Below are positions 35,415-49,100 of a DNA stretch of 64,000 bases, one piece after another. Each line of letters starts with the position of its first letter. Within the stretch, counting starts at the first letter, position 1. The stretch covers positions 84,831,221-84,895,220 of the forward strand of contig CM059973.1 in assembly GCA_030490835.1 (NCBI GenBank), read 5' to 3'. The stretch is from Annona cherimola. Its lineage: Eukaryota; Streptophyta; Magnoliopsida; Magnoliales; Annonaceae. The translations under genes were made by a program, and so were the position numbers. The notes under the pieces are model-generated. The model was not told where the DNA came from. It saw only the letters and a list, made by a program, of their open reading frames with translations, and ran no database searches.

Positions 35415-36685
35415 CAGTGTTGTTAAAATCGGACCGGACCGGCCGGTCCGACCGGGAACCGGCCCCCATCCTGGTTCGAATGGGCGCGGTTCGGTTCAAT
35501 TGCAATAAACCGTTCAAACCGTTGAACTGGCGGTCGAACCAGATGTCGCGGTTGGACCATATTCGACTGGTTTGACGGATAAAAAAGAAATCGACGTCTT
35601 CGGCTCCTGGTCAGTCGTCCTCCCTCGCGGCCTCACCCCTAAATCGGCGACCCTGCCCTAGCTGATTCCTCATCACTCGCCATCTTCCCCTCGTCCGACC
35701 GGCGTTCGGCAACCAACAGACAGCGACCTCCATTTTCGGCAACCAACAGACAGCGACCTCTATTTCCGGCGATTAGCGGGGTAGCAGCAAATACCCATTA
35801 CTGTCCCGATGACCGATCGCCCTCCTCTCGTTTTTCCCCTTTCGACCACGAAGAAGAAACCTACTGTGTGCTCTGTCCCCGTCGTCAGCTTGCCCGACAC
35901 CTGCACTTGCTCGTTCTCTCGTGCTTATCCGCCCGCATGATGCCGGCCCGCCACCCACCGCCCACTCACTCGACGCCACTACCCGGTCAAGACATCGACG
36001 CAAAAGGGCAGAAGCAGAACTGAGAAATCCTGAACGGCAAAACGCAATGGACGAAATGGATTGATACAACCGGAGGCGGCGGGGTTCGACTTTGAGGCTA
36101 CGGGATTGATACAACCGAGGCTACGGGAGTGATACAACTGATGTACGAAATGGACGAAACATGGTTTAGTACAAATGAAATATAAAAATAGAAAGTTGAT
36201 GGATAGTAATGCAGTGTACTGCTTTAATTTATTTTAAAAATTTTAATACAACTATCAATCTAAGTATATTATGTGTATTAAGTTTTAGTAATTTTAAATA
36301 TTTTTAATTTTTTCAGTTTTTTAACATTTTAGTAATTTAAAATATTAAAATGCTACTAATTTTTAAAAATAAAAAATATTTAGATTTTCAAAAATAGTAA
36401 AACCTAATACATATATTAAATATACTTAGATTAATTTTTTCATGCATATTTTGTACTTATATATATTATGGTTCTTAAAATCTAACATATATATTTAGAA
36501 TTTATGAAAATATAATTTTATCAATATATTTATTTAAAATTAAAAAATAGTTTAATATTTATGACATCATAAATATGTCATGCTGACGTCACCGGTTCGA
36601 ACCGGTTTGCTTAACCGGTCAAACCGGTTCGAACCAGACTAGTTCCTTTACCGGTTTGATCACCGGTTCGGTTGAGACAACATTG
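35415..36685. mobile_element. Non-autonomous hAT-like element, 1271 bp, with GC-rich cargo
   Basis: It begins CAGTGTTGTTAAAATCGG and ends GAGACAACATTG, with flanks CTTCAACC (35407-35414) and CTTCAGCC (36686-36693), an 8-bp duplication with one mismatch. The subterminal zones are dense in ACCGGTT and GGTTCGAACC palindromes. The interior 35590-36150 is GC-rich with open frames and may be captured host sequence. The 36210-36450 part resembles a decayed arm pair of the GGTTCAATG MITE family. No transposase is present. Confidence 0.75.
35705..35764. repeat. 30-bp tandem duplication
   Basis: TTCGGCAACCAACAGACAGC plus GACCTC is present twice with a 30-bp period inside the hAT-like element. Confidence 0.85.
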
Positions 36686-36693
36686 CTTCAGCC

Positions 36694-37185
36694 ACGCAAC
36701 TCGTAAGCCATGTGCCGGACCGGCGGGCCCTAGCCGGAAAGCCGTGCTAGCAGTGAAAGCAAGCCGGGTCTTACCTCACCCGACCCGAAGCCCCAGACGG
36801 GCTAAGGCGTAGGGATGAGCCGGTACGCTGAAAGCTGGTGCATCTTCCTCGCGCTTCCCCCTTCGAAAGAATCAGGGAAGAGAGCAAAACAACCCTAATT
36901 ACAATGTCGGAAGCTCCCTCAGGCCTTCGAATTCTCCTCCACCAGCACGTGAAGGAGCGAGCTCCCGTTCCCATCTCCTGCCACGCCGAACGAGATCGAG
37001 TTCTTGTACTGGCTCATTCTCGATTCATCTGTTTCTTATTCTCAGTAGAATTCATGGCAAATAGCTGCTTATTTCACTTCCAGTTCCAGAAATCCCAAAT
37101 TTATGATCGTCCTTCAATCGGGAGAAGGGGCATGAGTCGGAATTACAGGAAGTGAATGCGCGTATGGTTTTTCTTATTGTTATGA
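36694..37185 (+). promoter_or_regulatory. THO1 upstream region and probable 5' leader
   Basis: This is about 490 bp between the hAT-like element and the THO1 start. A 105-codon frame at 36838-37155 (first residues MHLPRASPFERIREESK) ends 30 bp before the start codon. I cannot assign it to a family, and it would be a long upstream ORF if transcription begins before it. An in-frame TGA at 37183-37185 precedes the THO1 ATG directly. Confidence 0.4.
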
Positions 37186-40100
37186 ATGTCGCAGGAAGTG
37201 TTTAGGAATGCTTTGTTGCAAGACGGGCCGCCATCAAGTTTCGCTCTTCAGGCCGTCCAAGAAGCCATTAAGCCTCAGGTCTTAAGCTTCTTTCCATTCC
37301 TGGCGCTACCATATCCCACTTTTGCATTGATTTCAGTTTTATGAAAACGCTCGCTTTGGTGTTTCTTTGCAGAGGCAAACGGTGCTCGTGCTGGATGAGA
37401 ATCAGTCTCTGGAAAATGCTCTCCGGACATTTCTTCAGGAACTAGTTGTGAGTTCCATGCAGTGTTTGACTCATCCAGTTTGATTCATCAATGAAGGATT
37501 TATTATTATTATTATTTTTGAAAACGCGTGCACTTTTTAGTAGGCCCTTAGTGATTGTTTTTTCGGTTGTAGAATTTGTGTGTGGTCCTTGTGAGTGTTG
37601 TTTTTGGTAGCAATTTTTAGGATTGCCTCCTTCCTTCAAATCTTAGAGAGTGTTGCTTTGTGGTTGTTGCTTGGCCTGTGACACAACTGGAGTGACTGAA
37701 TTTCCTTGAGCATTTTGCATTCCTTAAGCATGCCACAGAAAAAGGGCACGACTTCTTACGCCCCTGGGATAACCATGCCAGGACACCAACCTAAGCGTCA
37801 AGTTTAATGTGAAAACATCATTCGGTTGATTGAAGCTTCTTACTGCTATAAATGTAGATGTTGCAATTTAAACTATTCATCATGAGGTGCTCCAAAATCC
37901 ATGTAAATGGATCGGCATATTTTATTTTTCTTTTTGCTTTGTATCATCATGCTAGTTATCTCTATTATTGTATTTATTGTCATAGTTGAAGTTTCTACAT
38001 TTATCAGTAGATGTAGTTATTTTCTTCCCTTTCTTGTCAGTCAGCTGCAGTTCAGTCAGGAGAACGAGTTATGCAATATGGGAAGTCAATTGTTGAAGGT
38101 GACAAGAATCAGGGACAAATACCACGACTTCTTGGTTTGTATCTGCAAATATTTGTGAATCTTTGAGTATTTTTATTTCTGTCATCAACATTTTCTTCGA
38201 CCTTCTCCGCATAAAATGGCAGCCATCTATCACTGCCATGTAGATTAGCTGCCAAAATTTGTTACTTTCCCTCACTTTTCATGGTTTCCTGATTTTCTGT
38301 ATAACTGTATTCTTGTATCTGTTAGACATTGTGCTCTATCTTTGTGAAAGAGGCCATATTGAAGGTGGTATGATATTCCAGCTTCTTGAGGATTTGACTG
38401 AAATGTCTACAATGAGGGATTGCAAAGAAGTTTTCAGTTATATAGAAAGTAAACAAGATATCTTGGGAAAGGTAAGAAAATTGGATTTATGTTACAGACT
38501 CCTGATGTTGCCAACAGCTATCTGCATAATAAAATTGGAACCATTGATGGTTTTTATAAACTTTAGCCTTAAAGCAACTGGTTGGATTCTTTGCAGCCAG
38601 AATTGTTTGGGCGTGGGAAACTCGTGATGTTGAGGACATGCAATCAACTTCTTCGCCGGCTTTCAAAGGTGCTTACCTGTCCAGATGTATACTTTTTCTT
38701 TATGTTGCAGTTTACTTGCATTGCATTAGCTTTTTTGGTCCAATTGGGTTGAGTTGAGACAGCATCCATTGAGCAATTCCCTTCATGAATGACTCTAAAC
38801 ATGGAGAAGCATATAATGTAAAATTAAATCTTAATGTATATCAGATGAAATGAAAAAAAAAAGACTGCATAAATCAAATAATAGTCAAATCATTCTGACC
38901 TCTAATTTTTGCACACGACCCTGTTTATGTGGGTTCTTTCCTGTTCATACCTCCTTGTAAATTCTATTCTTGATTTTGCCATTTTCTGATTTCAAATACC
39001 TGATCAAGGATTGTATTTTTGATGGCATTGTATTTTAGTTTTTACTAGTGGGAAGATGGAAGATCATCTAATTTATGTAACTTGATTTTTCAATGAAGTA
39101 TTTGGAGATTATTGCTTTCTCTGTTATTTGCTAACTGTGATACTCATGTGCAGGCAAATGATGTAGTATTTTGTGGACGAATTATAATGTTTCTAGCTCA
39201 TTTTTTCCCTTTATCAGAACGTTCAGGTATGATTTAACTCAAATATATGGTGATTTATGTCACTATTCTATGAGCCATCTTTGGTTTATTACTTCTTTTT
39301 TCAGTTTTTTTTTCCTTTGCCATTTAATGCTTGCAGCTGTAAACATAAAGGGAGTCTTCAACACATCCAATGAGACAAAGTATGAGAAGGAGGCTCCTGA
39401 TGGTATGTATTCTGGTGTCTTTTTTAGTTCATTTCCTTGCGCATTTTATTATTTGTTCCTTTTACTTAAATTCTGTAGTTACGTGATCTGAAATTGCCTT
39501 TATATGCTTGTATAACCATCATTCATTTTTCCTTTTTTTACCCAGGAATTTCTATTGACTTCAATTTCTACAGAACTTTCTGGAGTTTACAGGTCTGTCT
39601 TTTGCTTATTTCATGCATTGTAGCTTCAGAGGAAAAAGTTATCATTAATGCTATAAAAATTTTATATTCTCGTTTTGTGCATAAAGATTCATTATTGCCC
39701 AAAATTACACTAACATGGGCACTGAAAGCAATCATGACATGTTCATGCATTGTTAAAGAAAGTACATTTTTCATGAATTTTTTTTTAATGTGTGTGAATT
39801 GGTGTCATGAGGTCTACAGGAACATTTCTCAAACCCAGCTTCTACAACTCTTGCCCCTACAAAGTGGCAGAAATTTTCATCCAACTTAGCGGTATAATTG
39901 TTTACATGTTACACTCCATGGTACCTTCTTTTCAGTATTAAACATTGAAATTTATTTCTTCAATCTCAGTTTTTACCACCAGAAGCCGTTCCATCTGTTC
40001 TAGTCTATGCTATGCAGCTATTCTTGTTTCAACTCTTATTTAAATTGAATAGTGTTTAGGTTGTATTGGACACATTTGAAGCTCAACCTTTGAGCGAGGA

Positions 40101-43100
40101 TGATGGGAATGCAAACAATCTCGAGGAAGAAGAGGCAGAAGCATTCAACATTAAGTATTTGACGAGCAGTAAATTGATGGGATTAGAGGTACATGGAATC
40201 AAAATATTTGCTAGAAAAATATGATCAAATTCTCTGTTATTGCTTGGTGAGAACAATTTTCCTGCCATCTACAGCTGAAGGATCCAAGCTTTCGCCGCCA
40301 CGTACTTGTTCAGTGCCTTATATTGTTTGACTACCTTAAGGTATGTCGTTGATCTCTCATATAATGGCTTTTCTTTTTTGAAATGGGGTAATATTTGCAA
40401 TTTTGTTCTCTGCCTTAGTTATCTGTATATGTTTGAGATGATATGCACCTGAAAAATTTTAGTTCTGAAGTCGGTTGATTATGCTGTTACCAATTGCCAT
40501 TGACACTGTACCACCTGTGTGTGTTAAATGAGCCAAGTTTTTTGTTTTCTAATGCCAGTTTTACATTACAAGATCATGTTATTTCCAAATTCCAACAAAG
40601 GCTGGTAAGAATGATCTCTCTTAAAAAATTGGGCATATTTTTAGGTGGCAAAATGATTGTTATTTCGATGTTCTATCTGCGATAATTCATTCACAATGTT
40701 TCTAATGTAGACTGCTCACCACCTTGAAAGTATTTTCTTATCATTCTTATGACTCCACCAAAGGTGCTTTTGTCTTTCCAGCTTGCTAGCGAAGCTGTAA
40801 GTCAGTGACATGCTCCCCTATGAGGAACATTGTGGGCCAATATCGTTATTGTTCGCCTTATGCCTGTGCCTGGAGCAAGGAATACAAGGCCACAAACTGA
40901 AAAAGATGACCACTTCTTAATTTTCTCACATTGGCACTCATTCTATTATCAAGTTGTAGATTTGCAAGGAGATTATGGATGATATTGTTATGGGATATTC
41001 ATTCCATATTTACACCACTTGAGTGCCCTTTCATGGAACACCTGTTGTTGTTCAGTTCCAATTCCTGCTTTATGGAATTAACATGATCAAAAAACTTGTT
41101 AAAGCATTACTTCAGAGCAGAACTTCCAGTCCAGGCTGATGGCTTCTTTTTACTAATAGCTGGCTATGCTCCAACTCTATATCTTGTTTCATGTCTAGTT
41201 GTTTCATCTCTATCATGTCTTAGTTATTTCAAAATTTTTCATTATTTTGATGTAGGGCTTCCACATCTTTTGTATTTTGTTTAATGAAAATCAGTGCAAT
41301 TCATTGGGATGTTTGGGATGTTCTGCTTCAAATTCTTGCCTACGCTCTCAGAATTCCTATATGTTTTAATTTATACTATAGTCTGAGTTGCTTCCATTAT
41401 TGATGTCAGTTCTTGTGTCTTCTTGTAGGCACCTGGGAAAAATGACAAAGATGGGCCTTCAGAAAGCATGGTCGGTGTTTAGTACCGTAGATCTACACTG
41501 TGAATTTGTTATATGACTAATGTGACTAATACAAGTCGATTATTTATCATGTATTTGTATATTGATTAAACTTATATGCATAAAGAAGACTACAAATATC
41601 AGTGTGTCTCTTCTAATGCTTAATCAGCGTTTGTGCTCACTGTGGCTGGATGCCTTCTTTTTTTCAGTGGATGAATTATATTCATCCAAACAACCAAAAT
41701 TCCCAGCAATAGAAATCATTTTTCTTTTTCTTTTTTTTCATATTTACCGTTTATTTGTTTCTGCTGGTACTTGCACTTTACAAATCCCATGTCATTCTGT
41801 GATGTCAAATCTCTACGTCTCTGTGTTTCACGCATTTATGCATGTCAAACAGTCGACAACTAGTATTGGCAGGGGAATGCAAGCTCAGCTGGGCATAGTT
41901 GCGGATGCTTCTGTCTTCACTTATTATATCTGTTTCAGGTTTTTCTTATGTGGGGCTAACTCCATTCTTAACTTTGTTCCATTCCAGAAAGAAGAAATAA
42001 AGGCCTGTGAGGAGCGAGTAAAGAAGCTTCTTCAGATGGTTCCCCCCAAGGGAAAGGAGTTTCTTCATAGCATTGAGCATATACTAGAACGAGAAAAAAA
42101 TTGGGTGAGCTGCCACCATTTTGGATCAAATTTGTTTAACAGTGCTGTGCTAGTGAAAAGTCCTGAACAGAATGGTCTACGCTTAATTTGCATTGTCTGA
42201 TCTTTTAGGTTTGGTGGAAACGTGATGGCTGTCCTGCATTTGAGAAGCAACCTACAGAGAGGAAAATGGGACAAGAAAGGGCTAAAAAACGGTATGCTAT
42301 CATTTATTGATTACTGTCTTTATGAACCATTTGCTCCTAAATATAATGCATTTGATGGTAATTGTGCAGCGATTGAGTCTAAATTTCATGTCTGACAATT
42401 ACTGTGTGAATATTTGGTCTGTGCATCTTGAGATTGCATCTTTGTCTTATATGCTGTTTAGACCCAGTTAAAATCTATTTCTCAGACTACTTGATATGCT
42501 TCATTCTCTTTGATCAGTTGCTTAAATACTGTTTGTATTTCCTTTTCAAAATGTACTTTCTGTAGTCTTTTTTTCCAACTTTTGCTAGTAAAGCACTGGG
42601 TGGTCCCAATCCTTCTAGAGAGAGCGAAACTATGGGTTGAAGAAGGTTCTTCATTACCAAGTTTTAAAGAAGGATGAAGGGTATTCATTTCCAACTTCTG
42701 TTACTAAATTGGTTTTCTACTTCCACACTACTACAGGTTGTGCTGTTTTTTTTTTTTTTTTTTTTTTTTCTGTAAATTGAAGTGATGATTTATAGCGTGG
42801 GTTTGTTATAGTCAGGGGGTTAGTACCCTTTATTTTGCAGAGTTATATCAGAATAGAATATATTAATAATAGATTATTACCCAACAAAAATTCACAATTT
42901 CGATAATGGAATTGCTGAAATCTAGGTATTTTAGATTTCTTTACAGCTGTTTTAATTGGTATATTTGTTGCATTTGGTTGTATATTCTGTATTTCATTAT
43001 TAGCTATAATACCTGTAATTTTTTTTAATCTTTCTTCTTTCCCCCATAAGCCATAATCCAGTGGGTAATCACATCTTACCCGCATGATATCTGAAACTTG

Positions 43101-46100
43101 AAAATTCCTTCCTTCTTTTTGCTTCTTTACTTGAATGAAGTTGAACATATGCTAAATTAGTTTATTTATCGCCTAATTATCGATTATATAATAATTGTTG
43201 CTTCTTTTCTACTCGGTACTTCCCATCTTACTTTGGAGCGCCCATTGATTTTATACAATAAATTATGCCCCTCTTTGCATACAGTAAGCCAAGGTGGAGA
43301 CTGGGCAACAAGGAGCTCTCTCAGTTGTGGAAGTGGGCGGATTCGAATCCTGTATGTTATACTGAGATATCCGATTCAATTGTTCTTCATATAGTTTTTC
43401 AGTTTCAAAATCAGCAAGCATGGATTTACTTATGTTGTCACCAACTTGCTGTGGTTGCACACTCTTGCCAATCCTCTGCATTTTTTATTCTTTCTTTTTT
43501 CTTCTTCATCCTCCACTTTATCCTGCCACTGGATTCTTAATCTGGGAAAATTGTGGCCCTCATAGAACTTTGAAGTTTGTTATCATCCTAAAGAAAGAAT
43601 GTGACGTTAGATGCTACAATCTGAAAATAATAGGTAAAACTCGACGGGTTTTAAAGATAAAAAGAGTTAATTTCCATGATCTAAGCTAATAGAAAAAATA
43701 AGTCAACAAAAGGATCAGGAAGATGAAATTCTATGAGCAAAAGCATGAAGGGAATTACTTGTACATGTCAATTACTAGAAAGCCTGAAACATTTATTTAT
43801 GATAAACCATTCATAATCCAAAAGCAAGCTATTTACAACAGGGCCCAGATTCAATTCCAGCAATGTACTTGCACGAAACCTTTCCATTTTGGATACACCT
43901 TCGTGATTCTATAAGATTCAATCAGATCATTGAAAATTGAATGCTAATTTTTTTACATTACGATGATACTTTTACTATGGTTTATAATTTCAATAGAACA
44001 TCTGAAAAAAATGTCTTCACATAAGCAATGAAAGTGATGTTTACCAGATGGTTTCTGATAATTTTGTTCAGCTTAGTGTTCAGTTTTCCAAAATCAATAT
44101 ATTTATTTCTTTAATTATGGACTCGCAGTTCATTGAGAATGTCTAATTTCTTTTTTCCAAAGCATCCTTGTAAATGTGACTTTATTTTCTCATAGTGATG
44201 TTTATTATTATTAATTTTTTAAAAGACTGTTGTTATTGATTGCTTAATATTTATATCTTTTTGTATGTCCAGAATGCTTTGACTGATCCTCAACGTATTC
44301 GCACTCCTTCTGTGATGGAGTATTGGAAACCTCTTGCCGAGGATGTGAGCAAGTTATTGAAGTCCCTTTTCTGTGTCATGATACCTCCATTGACAATTTT
44401 TTTTTTTTTAATGACTTCTAAGAGTTAATCCATGTTTGCTGAGTTCATTATTTAGAAATTCCTTTTCTGAATTATTTCAGCTGGACGAGTCGGCTGGAAT
44501 AGAAGCTGAATACCATCACAAAAACAATCGGGTAGGTGTTTTTCTTGTTTTGATTCCTTTGCTATTTTTTGGTGACTTGCATTGTATGGTGCTTGTTTGA
44601 TCCCCAGAGTCATTGCCAAGCATTGAATTGGTTAGCCCATTGTCTTCTCTCTCTATACATAACATGCCTCATATAGGCACAACAAACAAAGTGTCTCGTG
44701 AATGAGTCTACACTCTTATGAAGTGTGCCACAGTTCAACATGGGTGCTGGCAATTTTCCATATTCCATTTTTACCTTTGATGGGTAGAACTCTGGATGAG
44801 TCGGCTAGCCTGAATGTGTGTCATCAAGAAAAGGGTTCTACCCTGATGCAGAAGTGTCTACATGTTAACTGCACTTGCTAAAGCTTATTAAAAGTTTACT
44901 TCCTGTGATCCTTTGTGCAAGCTCTGTGCTGATCATGCTTAAACCATACAACTATATTGTTCTTTGTCAATTATAGGTTTATTGCTGGAAAGGCCTCAGA
45001 TTTTCAGCTCGGCAAGATTTGGAGGGATTTTCTAGAGTATGCTATACTGTGATGACTCAACAAACCTTTAAGAATATACTGTCTATGATTATGTTGTGGG
45101 AAAACTTATGGAGGTCTTTGATGCAGTTTACTGATCATGGCATCGAAGGAGTTGTTCCCCCAGAACTTCTGCCACCAGAAGTCCGTTCCAAATATCACAC
45201 TAGGCCAAGCGAGAAGTCTAAACGTGCCAGAAAGGAAGGGGAAGCTAAGGGGGCAGCTCCGATTGCTGAAGATAATCAGGTAATTGAAGGTGGTGTGCAC
45301 TTTTTGATTGTTACCTCAAAAAAGGTACCACATGTAGCTGTTAAAAGTCTATTAGAGGAGCTACCTGATGGTACTATGGCTTGCAATGGTTGGCATGGGA
45401 TTGTTTCAGGTCTCTCCTTTTGAAGTACTCTAGCAGTACTGTAGTTCTGATGTTTGATTATTTCTTTTATTGATTTATTTGTTATTTTAGGGGGGAAAAA
45501 AAACCTTTGTGAAGCACTGCATATTTGTAAGCTCTAGATGGAATAACCTGGTTATTTTGAAGTGGTGCTCTTGACCTTAGGGCGATTGTGAATGCTATTT
45601 GGCACTGGATGTAGGAGTGCCAGAGGACCCAACTTCTAACCATCCAAAAAGAAATCAGAATTTATTATCAAAAGAAGAAGAAGAAGAAGTCAGATTTGGT
45701 TTGGTTGCTATGTTTGGTGCAGTTTTGGTCATCTGGTGTAATGGGTTGGACCAAACACTATGTTGATCAAGCTGAGGTCGTAGTTTTTTACCACGGGATA
45801 TTATACTTTAACACAATAGGTAAACCCAAATAATTTTCAAATAAAAATAAGTATTATTAACCAAATGAACTTTTTGGATTACAATTGTGTAAAACAAAAA
45901 GGAATTGAAATGAAGATAAATTAAAATAAAACTCTAAGCTATTTGACTCTTCTATTATGACTTTGACTGGATATTTGACTTTTGCTCTAACTGGAAAACT
46001 TGCAAAACTGAAAATATGGTAGTGTGTGCTCAACGCCCAGTAAGTCTAATCTACAAGCAAAATCTCATATCATTGCTCAGCAAACCACCACTGTACTTTT

Positions 46101-49100
46101 CATCTAAAAAATAAAATACTCTTTAGAGCTATTGATGGAGAATGGGTTAAGGTTTATTAGGGTTTATTAGTTTAAAGTTTATTTTATTTAGAAATTTGTT
46201 ATTTTAGGAATTTGATAGCTCTAGTTTCATTAATGGTTTAGATTGCTTAGGTGTGTTTGTTTCTATTTGAGTTATTTCTTATTGTGCAAGCTTGCTTGCT
46301 TCGCAAGTTTACTTACTGTATAGGCTTTCGTATTTCTTATTGCTTAAGTTTTTTTCCCCCCTTATAAATAGGTTACTTTGGCCATACGGAAGATGAATTA
46401 TTTTGATAATTGATTGAGATCTTTGTTTCCCTAAAATTTTTTATTGCTCTTCTACAATTCTTTTATGATTTTCCAATCCCTATTCTTCCAATTTCTTATC
46501 TTTTTTCACTTCCTATCCTCTTGAGAGGATCCTTCATCTTTCTTCTATTTCTTCATGCTTACCATGTTACGTCAACTATTCATGTACTGATCATGCAATG
46601 CAACTTATATAAGATAACTCAGCGTTGGCCAATCTTCCACACTCATGCATTAGTGCACTCATGCAATTGGTCATCCACAGCCCATGTTGTCATTACATAC
46701 TGCATCTGCTCTTAATTCATTGATGCATCCTGTTCGCCTTTGCACATGCAACTCATGCTCATTCACATACCATGCTCATAAATCTTGTAAAATAAACTCG
46801 ATTAATTGATTAATATATTATCATCATCAGTGCTTAATTTATCAAATCATAAAGTCATCATCATCATAGATACATAAATGAAATAAATTAACTTAGGAAG
46901 ACCAATTTCCACCTACTCAAAATCTGATTTGAAAACTTACTTGGAACCTTTACTTACCAGACACTTGAACTTCTATATGATTTATGCCTAAAACCCTTAG
47001 CTTATGACCCTATTTATAGAGACATTACAAGGTATGGATGTCACATGCAAAGTCCTAGATTAAGCTGGACTTGAAATATCACCAAAGGTGAAATACACAA
47101 TTTGCCATGCAGGTTTTGCTAGGTTCATTTATATAGAATTTTAAATAACTTTCTATATTATTTTCTTATGATCTAAACCATTCATCTTGTAAAGAATATT
47201 AACTTAAGTCTCATCCATTAAATTTCATACCAAATGGGCATATATACACTCAGATATAAACCTTAGAAGTTCAGCGACAAAACCCATCTCAAATGTAACT
47301 GGACTGCTTGGCCGACGAAACTTATACATGAAAGGCACCTTTTGAGCCCACTTTATGCAATTAATTTTAGACAGATATTAACAGTAACTCATAGATTTTA
47401 ATGTTAATCTGATTTGTATAATTCAAAATTTGGGCCCCACAAGATGGATTGATATAAGCCACACATTGACCCCCTGGAAGACAGTTTTTTCCAATTTATT
47501 TTTATTTTTCCAAAAGGTCCCTTATTTTTATTTTTATTTTTTTGACAGGAAAGAGACCTTATTTTATGTAGTTTAATTTAGTACAAATCAGATTTTGCAA
47601 ATTCCCACTAAAACAGTTATAAAAATTAATTTTTAAATATTTTTAAAATTATATTTTACCCCTTTTGCGTTATTATTTACACCTGGACAGTTTTGATATT
47701 GCTCCACAAATGTTGCTAATTGCCTTTTCCGTGAGTTCCAAATAACTTCCTACATTTCTTCCTTCTTTGACGAGCATTGAATCAGATCATCTCTAGCATT
47801 TGCTTGAAACTGCCATTGAGACCTATGATAGAAATTAGTAGCAATGTCAGGTGAACTTTTGTCCTTGCCCTGATGCAATCAGACAAGCACATCTTTTTAC
47901 CCTTAAAAGTGCACTGTTCATTGATTTCTTTTACGATGCAACAGCAAAAGTGTCACTTGAAACTTCTGGAGGTAAAAAAATGGTATGGCTTCTGATTGTC
48001 ATTATTGGAAAAAGAATTAGTGTTCTTTGTAGTGAGCGGGTAGACTTTAACAACAATAGGGATGCTCCGCGACATAGCAGAGGTACCAAAAGAAAAGACT
48101 TAAAAAGGACATAATGCTTGAACTTAGTGTATGGCTTCTGATTGTCATTATTGGAAAAAGAATTAGTTTTCTTTGTAGTGAGTGGGTAGACTTTAACAAC
48201 AATAGGGATGCTCCGAGCGACATAGCAGAGGTACCAAAAGCAAAGACTTAAAAAGGACATAATGCTTGAACTTAGTGTATGGTTCATGGTGGCAAAATGG
48301 CATTACAGGATTTAGCCTTTGGTCGAAAGTTAGGTGATTGCTGTTCTGTTGTATGCATGAACGTTAAATGATGTGCACTGTAAATAACCTGTGTCATTTG
48401 GCACTCTTGAATGGCAAAGAGTACCCTTTCAGAGACATCTTGTACATGCTCTGAGAATGATTCCAGCCCCGCAAAATTATTACAACTTGTAAAACTCCTA
48501 GAATGTTAGAATTTCATTCCTAGATTGCCTGTTCTGCAGTAATGATTGAAAGATTTGCATTTTTTGAGGAGTGAAATTCAGATTCCATTGCAGTCTGTTT
48601 GGCACAGAAAACAAGCCTCAGTTTTAAGATACATTGCTTCACATAAACACAACTAATAGAGTCATGGTGGTTGTGGACACTTAGCATGCCAGGGATTCCA
48701 AAAGCCAGTACTTCAATTTGACCAACTGTTACGGCAGTTAGACTGCAAAATTTGGGAGGGGAGGGTCCTGTAGTGTACTTAAAGGGCCTTACATTTTGTA
48801 TATAGTCATAACAAGGTTACATGGAAGTTCCAGGGCATTTGTTTGCCCTGGCAGAAAGTCTATGCTGTCTTTCATCCCACATGATGTACATTTGTGAGAA
48901 ATGCTGACTAGTGGAATCGTAAATGATTGATGGTTCCTGTTCCACACATGCAGTTCATCAGAGCAAAAGCGTCCTCTTTTCTCCATGGAGAACAGTGCGC
49001 TTAGATTTTTTTGTATACCTTCGATTCGTTTAGTCTAGTTAGGATTCTTTCTTGAATGCAATCTAATAGTTATCCTAATTTTTAGTCTGGATCCTTCTAT

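Noticed and set aside
46133..46450. Complete solo LTR in the THO1 last intron
   Set aside because: The promoter-like layout is suggestive, but no matching 5-bp flanking duplication or definite right end was found, so it was kept only as a low-confidence fragment.
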